NCBI GenBank assembly: GCA_964436005.1
Contig: CAYTBK010000182.1
Coordinates: 1-6,931, forward strand
Direction: 5' to 3'
Length of the DNA: 6,931 bases
Source: JAGNHB01 sp964436005
GTDB lineage: Bacteria > Acidobacteriota > JAAYUB01
Shown here: positions 1-6,931 of the stretch, piece by piece
How the letters are laid out: each line of letters begins with the position of its first letter
Numbering within the stretch: position 1 is the stretch's first letter
Position numbers and translations under genes: made by a program
The notes under the pieces: generated by a model
Told to the model about the DNA's origin: nothing
The model's input: the letters and a program-made list of their open reading frames with translations, nothing else
The model's database searches: none

Positions 1-794
1 CGGCAGGCGGCGTCGATGATGTTGACGTCGGTCTTGGGGATCTTCAGCTTGACGGAACCCCTGGTCTTGGGCTCTTCGGTCTCCGGCACGAGCAGTTTGG
101 CCATCATGATGGTGCCTGGCGCCGTCATGATGACGGCGGTGAGCAGGTGCTCGGCCCGGGCGCCGAAGGCGATGTAGGCGGCCATGATGCCGCCGGAGAT
201 GTGCGCCATGCCCGAGGTCATGACCGTCATGAGCTCGGACTGGGTCATTTCCGCCAGGAAGGGCCGGATGGTCAGGGGCGCTTCCGTCTGACCCATGAAG
301 ATGGAGGCGGCCACGTTGAGGGACTCCGCGCCCGAGGCCCCCAGCAGCTTGTTCATGACCACGGCGAAGATCCGCACGATGAACTGCATCACGCCCAGGT
401 AGTAGAGGATGGCGAAGAGGGCGGCGATGAAGATGATGGTGGGCAGGACCTGCGTCGCGAAGACGGTGCCGAACTGCATGAGGGGGTGGGAGCTGGTGAC
501 GGTCTGTCCGGTGAGATTCTCGAACATGCGCACCATCTGGCCGCTGGATCCCAGGGGGCCGAACAGGAATTCCGAGCCGAAGCGGGAATACTCGAGCAGG
601 CGGTTGATGGCGCCTCCGAGCATCTGGAACATCTTGATGCCCGGCTCCCATTTCAGAACGATGAGAGCGAAGCACAACTGGAGGCCGAAGCCCCACCCGA
701 CGGTCTTCCACCGGATCGCCTTGCGGTTGGTGGATAGCAGGTAGGCCAGCAGGGGGATCCCTATCAGCCCAACGATGCCGGTCAGATTGCCCAT
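1..794 (-). CDS. nupC: Concentrative nucleoside transporter (NupC/CNT family), C-terminus beyond window
   Basis: Inner-membrane nucleoside transporter; family members import nucleosides with H+ or Na+. Only the first 264 residues are present; the family usually has about 400-425, so the C-terminal transport core lies beyond the left edge. An N-terminal membrane segment spans about residues 5-20 and another about 34-47. Residues 155-174 carry the CNT signature, including GAESLN and GQTEAPL at 168-174; in the Vibrio CNT structure the Gln-Thr-Glu of this motif contacts nucleoside and ion. The next stretch, rich in GGIMAAYIAFG (201-211) and ending in VNIIDAA (257-263), also follows the family. 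The ATG at 794 is preceded by GGAGG (807-803) with 8 nt spacing. Upstream lie a ferritin terminator and a candidate promoter, so it is probably transcribed alone. The family is clear; substrate range and coupling ion are not determined. Confidence 0.93.
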   Translation of the reverse strand, partial: MGNLTGIVGLIGIPLLAYLLSTNRKAIRWKTVGWGFGLQLCFALIVLKWEPGIKMFQMLGGAINRLLEYSRFGSEFLFGPLGSSGQMVRMFENLTGQTVTSSHPLMQFGTVFATQVLPTIIFIAALFAILYYLGVMQFIVRIFAVVMNKLLGASGAESLNVAASIFMGQTEAPLTIRPFLAEMTQSELMTVMTSGMAHISGGIMAAYIAFGARAEHLLTAVIMTAPGTIMMAKLLVPETEEPKTRGSVKLKIPKTDVNIIDAAC

Positions 795-802
795 GCGGTT
801 TA

Positions 803-807
803 CCTCC
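803..807 (-). promoter_or_regulatory. Ribosome-binding site of nupC
   Basis: On the minus strand GGAGG lies 8 nt before the ATG at 794. It supports this start, and the protein then begins directly with a family-like N-terminal membrane segment. Confidence 0.8.
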
Positions 808-823
808 GGATAATGTCGAATCG

Positions 824-838
824 ATGGCGAATTGCCAT
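824..838. repeat. Imperfect inverted repeat at the predicted nupC transcription start
   Basis: The arms ATGGC and GCCAT flank GAATT; extending outward, the right side reads GCCATTC and the left GAAT-CG-ATGGC. It overlaps the end of the candidate -10 and the predicted start site, where a repressor operator would sit. The arms are short and a chance occurrence is possible. Confidence 0.25.
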
Positions 839-845
839 TCTAACA
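837..845 (-). promoter_or_regulatory. Candidate extended -10 promoter for nupC
   Basis: The minus strand reads TGTTAGAAT, an extended -10 element (TGn followed by TAGAAT, 5 of 6 to TATAAT). No good -35 is seen: the hexamer 17 bp upstream is CTTTTT, part of the terminator T-tract. Extended -10 promoters can work without a -35. Transcription would start near 830 and give a leader of about 36 nt that includes the GGAGG. The ferritin terminator just upstream makes a separate nupC promoter necessary. This is a motif-level prediction only. Confidence 0.45.
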
Positions 846-859
846 AAATCCGGAGCCGG

Positions 860-894
860 AAAAAGAAAAAAGGCGAACCGGAAGCGGTTCGCCT
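860..894 (-). terminator. Rho-independent terminator of the ferritin gene
   Basis: A perfect 10-bp stem (871-880 AGGCGAACCG pairing with 885-894 CGGTTCGCCT) closes a 4-nt loop (881-884). On the minus strand the stem is followed at once by a T-rich tract of about eleven bases (870-860) interrupted by one C. It lies 42 bp past the ferritin stop codon and 66 bp before the nupC start. It should end the ferritin message and insulate nupC. Confidence 0.92.
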
Positions 895-935
895 GATCTT
901 TGTGCGTCGAAAACGGCGCCGGAGGTCGTCGCCCC

Positions 936-1421
936 CTAGCGGGCCGCCAGTTCCCGGTCGATGAAGTACAGGCCGCCGGCGTTGTCCCCGGCCATCTTGA
1001 GCTTCTCGAGGATGGCCACGACGTTGCCCTCCTCCTCCACCTGCTCGCTGACGAACCACTGCAGCATGACCTGGGTGGCGAAGTCCTTCTCCTTGACAGC
1101 CAGCTCCATGAGTTCATGGATCTTGGCCGTGATGTGCTTCTCGTGCTGCAGGGACGCCTCGAAGGCGTCCTGCGGCCCCTTCCACGCGTCCTGGGGCTTG
1201 GCGATGGCCTCGAGCCGCGTGCGCCATCCTCGCTCGCCCAGGAAGTGGATGAACTTGGCGGCGTGGCTCTGCTCCTCGGCGAACTGCTTGCGCATCCAGT
1301 GCGCCATCCCGTGCAGCGCCTGCTCCTCGAACCAGGCGGCCATGGCCAGGTACAGGTAGGCGGAGTAGAACTCCTCGTTGATCTGCTTGTTGATGGCGGC
1401 TTCGATCTTCTTCTCGTTCAT
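936..1421 (-). CDS. ftnA: Non-haem ferritin (FtnA type), iron storage
   Basis: Cytoplasmic 24-mer iron-storage protein that oxidises Fe(II) and stores it as a ferric mineral. The 161-residue product has the usual length. All expected ferroxidase ligands fall at E. coli FtnA numbering: E17, E50, H53, E94, Q127 and E130, with E49 and E126 for the third iron site and Y24. The core helices NEEFYSAYLYLA, EEQSHA and WFVSEQVEEE and the C-terminal GLYFIDRELA are typical. There is no haem-binding methionine pattern of bacterioferritin that I can identify. The ATG at 1421 is chosen over an in-frame ATG at 1457 because GGAGGAG (1433-1427) sits 5 nt upstream and the extra 12 residues do not match the family. 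A strong terminator follows. It lies 142 bp downstream of the sensor phosphatase on the same strand, with an AT-rich patch that probably holds its own promoter. Confidence 0.96.
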   Translation of the reverse strand: MNEKKIEAAINKQINEEFYSAYLYLAMAAWFEEQALHGMAHWMRKQFAEEQSHAAKFIHFLGERGWRTRLEAIAKPQDAWKGPQDAFEASLQHEKHITAKIHELMELAVKEKDFATQVMLQWFVSEQVEEEGNVVAILEKLKMAGDNAGGLYFIDRELAAR

Positions 1422-1563
1422 GGCGTCTCCTCCAAATATGGAAAAATATATTCTCATTGCCGATCGTTTCGGCTTGCCGGCCCGTTGGCCTTCTCGGCCG
1501 AGAGCCCGGAAGTCAGTTGGATGCGGCGTTTCGAAATCGGTTTCGCTCCCGGCCGCGCCGGCG
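1422..1563 (-). other. Intergenic region between sensor phosphatase and ferritin
   Basis: It holds the ferritin ribosome-binding site (1433-1427), an AT-rich candidate promoter, a small hairpin with 5-bp arms GCCGA/TCGGC (1459-1473) and a perfect 12-bp palindrome TCTCGGCCGAGA (1492-1503). On the minus strand the hairpin is followed by a U-rich run only after about a dozen bases, so it is not a classical terminator. Read-through from the sensor gene into ferritin cannot be excluded. Confidence 0.5.
1434..1462 (-). promoter_or_regulatory. Candidate ferritin promoter region with a partial Fur-box-like half
   Basis: This is the most AT-rich patch between the sensor and ferritin genes. The minus strand contains TATATT (1450-1445), 5 of 6 to the -10 consensus, which would start transcription near 1438 and leave a leader of about 16 nt carrying the Shine-Dalgarno sequence. 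No -35 is seen (GCCGAA at 17 bp). The overlapping AATGAGAAT matches the left half of the classical Fur box well, but the whole 19-mer matches at only about 11 positions. The promoter is plausible; the Fur link is weak. Confidence 0.35.
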
Positions 1564-4910
<3,347 letters not shown>

Positions 4911-4914
<4 letters not shown>

Positions 4915-4943
4915 CGCACTCTTCCCCCGTGTCGTTCGATCAT
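4911..4943 (-). CDS. Possible 10-codon leader minicistron overlapping the sensor start
   Basis: On the minus strand an ATG at 4943 opens a 10-codon frame (MIERHGGRVR) whose TGA overlaps the sensor ATG as ATGA. A GGGGAG (4957-4952) lies 8 nt before it, a plausible ribosome-binding site. The sensor's own GGGGGAAG lies inside the minicistron. The arrangement would allow translational coupling: a ribosome ending here could restart on the large gene. A frame this short can arise by chance, and nothing in the peptide suggests a function of its own. Confidence 0.3.
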
Positions 4944-4996
4944 CTTCGCTGCTCCCCTTGATACGACGGCCGCCGCGCTTCCGTTTCCCCGCCCGC

Positions 4997-5716
4997 TCAC
5001 TCCGGCTCCGGCCTTTCCAGCAGGACGAAGACCCATTCGGTCACGCCGGTGCGGATGCGGTCGTAATTGACCAGAAAGACCGGTTCGTTCACGGGCCGGT
5101 CGTTGTGGAACGACCCGTTGAGGCTCCCCGCGTCTTCCAAGAAGAACCGGCTGCCGTCCCAGTCGATGACGGCGTGGCGCCCGGACATCATGGGGTCGCG
5201 GGGGATGCGGATCTCGCATTCCGCCCTTCTCCCGATGGAGTTGCGCCCCTGGAAGAGGGTGAAGAGCTGGCCTTCAGGCCGCCAGGTGTAGGTGGTCAGG
5301 GCGCCGGCGATCCGCCGGGCGACCAGGTCCTCGGCGGCCAGTTCTTCCTCCCCGGTCAACCCCGGGGCGAAAGGGGCGGATTCCGCTTCCCGGCTGCCGG
5401 GCGCGGTGTCGGGGCTCAGGCCCGGAACCCGCGGCGGGGGAGGGGGCGGCGTCGTCCAGGGGGTCTCTGCGCCCGCACCCGCACCCGGCGTGAAGGGGGT
5501 GGTCAGGTCGTTGGACTCTTCCAGTTCCGTGGCCGTTTCCTCTTCCTCCATCCGGCAGTAGGGGCAGGTTTTCCAGGTGGGGTCGAGGGTGTGCCGGAGC
5601 GCGTCGCACAGCACGACCACGTTGCCGGTGAAACAGGCAAAGTCGGCCCCGCAGAACACGCAGAACCTGGCCCCGTAATCGTTCTTGCCTTCACAGGCCG
5701 GGCAGACCTTGTTCAA
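4997..5716 (-). CDS. Zinc-ribbon and FHA-domain protein, likely phosphothreonine reader
   Basis: Cytoplasmic 239-residue protein. Residues 1-54 form two zinc ribbons: C5/C8 with C19/C22, then probably C37 and/or H42 with C51/C54 in LDPTWKTCPYC. An acidic, proline-rich linker (57-125, including six consecutive prolines at 90-95) is probably disordered. The C-terminus (about 150-234) is an FHA domain, the fold that binds phosphothreonine peptides. Its conserved residues are present: GR..IGR ending at R163, SGRH (178-181) and LEDAGSLNGS with N200-G201. The start is TTG at 5716: GGAGGGG (5728-5722) precedes it by 5 nt and the first zinc-ribbon cysteine follows four residues later. An in-frame ATG at 5779 has no ribosome-binding site and sits inside a candidate -10 box. 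It is the probable first gene of an operon with the sensor phosphatase 82 bp downstream. The phosphorylated partner is unknown. Confidence 0.9.
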   Translation of the reverse strand: MNKVCPACEGKNDYGARFCVFCGADFACFTGNVVVLCDALRHTLDPTWKTCPYCRMEEEETATELEESNDLTTPFTPGAGAGAETPWTTPPPPPPRVPGLSPDTAPGSREAESAPFAPGLTGEEELAAEDLVARRIAGALTTYTWRPEGQLFTLFQGRNSIGRRAECEIRIPRDPMMSGRHAVIDWDGSRFFLEDAGSLNGSFHNDRPVNEPVFLVNYDRIRTGVTEWVFVLLERPEPE

Positions 5717-5721
5717 TTTCG

Positions 5722-5728
5722 CCCCTCC
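5722..5728 (-). promoter_or_regulatory. Ribosome-binding site that sets the TTG start of the FHA gene
   Basis: GGAGGGG on the minus strand lies 5 nt before TTG at 5716, the same short spacing as at the ferritin start. No comparable site precedes the in-frame ATG at 5779. Confidence 0.8.
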
Positions 5729-5777
5729 AGGTGCCTTGGCTGGCCGGATGCACGACTTTTGCCTTGTCGGAGTTTTC

Positions 5778-5806
5778 ATTGTAAATGACCCGCGTCGCAT
5801 TTGGAA
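5778..5806 (-). promoter_or_regulatory. Candidate promoter of the FHA/sensor phosphatase operon
   Basis: The minus strand has TACAAT (5783-5778, 5 of 6 to TATAAT). Seventeen bp upstream is TTCCAA (5806-5801), a weak -35 matching TTGACA at 3 positions. Transcription would start near 5771 and give a leader of about 55 nt to the TTG start. The apparent ATG at 5779 falls within this -10. Confidence 0.4.
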
Positions 5807-5896
5807 AGAACAAAGAAGGCCCGGGCCGCATGTCGTTTTCGTGTAATATGAGAAGGTCGCCCTGGCCGCGAAACGGTGAGCCGGGTGATCATTTTC

Positions 5897-5902
5897 GGAG
5901 GA
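5897..5902 (+). promoter_or_regulatory. Ribosome-binding site that sets the TTG start of the antiporter
   Basis: GGAGGA lies 4 nt before TTG at 5907. An in-frame TGA at 5886-5888 closes the frame upstream, and no ATG or GTG occurs in frame between that stop and residue 1, so TTG is the only conventional start available. Confidence 0.85.
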
Positions 5903-5906
5903 CGCA

Positions 5907-6931
5907 TTGGGCATCGCCACCGACATCATCCTGCTGGTGCTTTTCGCCTTCCTGGGCGGACTGGTCGCCCGGCGCCTGCACCAGCCCCTCATCCTCGGCT
6001 ACATCGCCGCCGGCATCCTCCTGGGTCCGCACACCGGCGGGCTGACCGTTTCGAAGACCCACGACATCGAACTGCTGGCGGAAATCGGCGTGGCCCTGCT
6101 GCTGTTCGGCCTGGGCATCGAGTTCTCGCTGAAAAAGCTGCGCTCGGTGAAGTGGGTGGCCCTGGCCGGGACGCCCGTACAGATCCTGCTGACCATGGGC
6201 CTCGGCTGGGGGGTGGGCGCCGCCTGGGGATGGAACCTGAAGGACGCGCTGTGGCTCGGTGCCCTGATCAGCCTCTCCAGCACCATGGTCATCCTGAAGA
6301 CGCTTTCCGCGCAGGGCTTCCTGGGCACCCTCTCCAGCAAGGTCATGATCGGGATGCTCATTGTCCAGGACTTGGCCGTGATCCCGTTGCTGGTCATCCT
6401 CCCGGCGCTGGACAAGCCCTCGGCCGGGATGCTCGTCCTGGGGCAGGCCGCGCTCAAGGCGGCCGCCTTCCTCGCCGGCATGATCGTCGTGGGTACGCGG
6501 ATCCTGCCCCGGCTGCTGCGGGAACTGGCCGCCCTCGGCTCCCGCGAGTTGTTCCTGCTGGGCGTCGCCGCCATCGGACTGGGCACGGGATACCTCACCT
6601 GGCTGGCCGGGCTGGGTTTCTCCTTCGGGGCTTTCGTGGCCGGCATGGTCCTGAGCGAATCGGATTACGGCCACCAGGCGCTCAGCGACATCGTGCCCTT
6701 GCGCGACCTCTTCGGACTGCTGTTCTTCGCCTCGGTGGGCATGCTCTTCGACCCCCGCTACCTGGCCGCCCACCCCTGGCCCGTGCTGACCCTGGTGCTG
6801 GTCGTCAGCCTGGGGAAGGGCGGCATCTTCGCCGCCACCGTGCGCTTCTTCGGCTACCGCAACGTCGTCCCGCTGGCCGTGGGGCTGGGTCTGTTCCAGG
6901 TGGGCGAGTTCTCCTTCGTGCTGGCCCGGGC
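5907..6931 (+). CDS. CPA2-family cation/proton antiporter (Kef-type), C-terminus beyond window
   Basis: Inner-membrane antiporter of the Na+/H+ exchanger fold; Kef-type members exchange K+ (or Na+) for H+. The first 341 residues are present and almost wholly hydrophobic, with about ten membrane segments. Family landmarks are P27..GYIAAGILLGP (31-41), AEIGVALLLFGLGIEFSL (58-75), SLSSTMVILK (122-131) and MLIVQDLAVIP (150-160). The Gln-Asp at 154-155 corresponds to the ion-binding pair, as in KefB/KefC; electrogenic NapA-type exchangers have Asp-Asp there. FGAFVAGMVLSES and LFFASVGMLFDP, near 6628-6755, are also typical. Whether a cytoplasmic RCK/TrkA-N domain follows is unknown because the window ends in the membrane domain. 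The start is TTG at 5907, fixed by GGAGGA and an upstream in-frame stop. It is transcribed away from the FHA operon. The family is clear; the exact ion is not. Confidence 0.94.
   Translation, partial: MGIATDIILLVLFAFLGGLVARRLHQPLILGYIAAGILLGPHTGGLTVSKTHDIELLAEIGVALLLFGLGIEFSLKKLRSVKWVALAGTPVQILLTMGLGWGVGAAWGWNLKDALWLGALISLSSTMVILKTLSAQGFLGTLSSKVMIGMLIVQDLAVIPLLVILPALDKPSAGMLVLGQAALKAAAFLAGMIVVGTRILPRLLRELAALGSRELFLLGVAAIGLGTGYLTWLAGLGFSFGAFVAGMVLSESDYGHQALSDIVPLRDLFGLLFFASVGMLFDPRYLAAHPWPVLTLVLVVSLGKGGIFAATVRFFGYRNVVPLAVGLGLFQVGEFSFVLAR

Larger units (their letters stand above)
5717..5906. other. Divergent intergenic region between FHA operon and antiporter
   Basis: These 190 bp must hold promoters for both directions. 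Leftward, a -10-like TACAAT is seen. Rightward, only an AT-rich stretch with TAATAT (5844-5849) stands out and no -35 is found. A perfect 10-bp palindrome GGCCCGGGCC (5818-5827) lies between the two and could be an operator, but such GC-only palindromes are easy to get by chance here. No coding frame is convincing. Confidence 0.5.

Noticed and set aside
147..744. Two plus-strand open frames antisense to the nucleoside transporter
   Set aside because: The minus strand gives an unmistakable CNT protein here; the plus-strand products are His/Glu/Gly-rich or basic with no family features.
1422..1457. Twelve-residue N-terminal extension of ferritin from ATG at 1457
   Set aside because: The Shine-Dalgarno sequence lies inside this extension, directly before the ATG at 1421, and ferroxidase numbering matches FtnA exactly from 1421.
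1459..1473. Hairpin as a rho-independent terminator for the sensor gene
   Set aside because: The stem is only 5 bp and the U-rich run begins about a dozen bases away instead of directly after the stem.
5818..5827. GGCCCGGGCC palindrome as a confirmed operator
   Set aside because: Ten-bp GC-only palindromes are common by chance in DNA this rich in G+C, and nothing links it to a regulator.
5717..5992. 92-residue N-terminal extension of the FHA protein from ATG at 5992
   Set aside because: It overlaps the divergent antiporter start, has no ribosome-binding site and adds basic sequence without a domain; the TTG at 5716 is strongly supported.
5889..6773. Minus-strand open frames opposite the antiporter
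   Set aside because: They are shadows: the products are Gln/Glu/His/Gly-rich or Ser/Pro/Arg-rich, while the plus strand encodes a well-formed membrane transporter.

Overview
The window is GC-rich (roughly two thirds G+C by eye) and looks like a chromosomal segment of a Gram-negative bacterium. The main clue is a very large sensor with a signal peptide, two beta-propellers outside the membrane and a SpoIIE-type phosphatase inside. Such fusions are familiar from Acidobacteriota and other high-GC environmental phyla, but the phylum cannot be fixed from this sequence. There is no transposase, tRNA, rRNA, CRISPR array or prophage gene. The AT-rich patches are short and lie just upstream of genes.

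Layout, left to right. (1) 1-794, minus strand: the N-terminal 264 residues of a concentrative nucleoside transporter (NupC/CNT family), cut by the window edge. (2) 860-894: a strong intrinsic terminator for the ferritin gene. It separates ferritin from nupC, which appears to have its own extended -10 promoter at 837-845. (3) 936-1421, minus: a complete FtnA-type ferritin with every ferroxidase residue present. (4) 1564-4914, minus: a 1116-residue sensor phosphatase made of a signal peptide, fourteen propeller blades, a Y_Y_Y domain, one membrane helix and a PP2C/SpoIIE domain. (5) 4997-5716, minus: a 239-residue double zinc-ribbon/FHA protein starting at TTG. (6) 5907 to the window end, plus: a CPA2 (Kef-type) cation/proton antiporter, also starting at TTG, cut by the window edge.

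The FHA gene lies 82 bp upstream of the sensor phosphatase on the same strand with no terminator seen between them, so the two probably form one transcript. One protein is a predicted phosphothreonine reader; the other is a predicted membrane Ser/Thr phosphatase driven by an external signal. Together they suggest a phospho-Ser/Thr signalling module whose kinase and substrate lie outside the window. A 10-codon minicistron with its own ribosome-binding site overlaps the sensor start codon (ATGA) and may couple its translation. Ferritin (iron storage), NupC (nucleoside uptake) and the antiporter (ion homeostasis) look like independent housekeeping or stress genes, not parts of that module.

Most long open frames in the window are shadows of these six genes, including one of 1131 codons antisense to the sensor. 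The least conventional points are the kinase-less propeller sensor next to an FHA protein, the minicistron, and the two divergent TTG-started genes.
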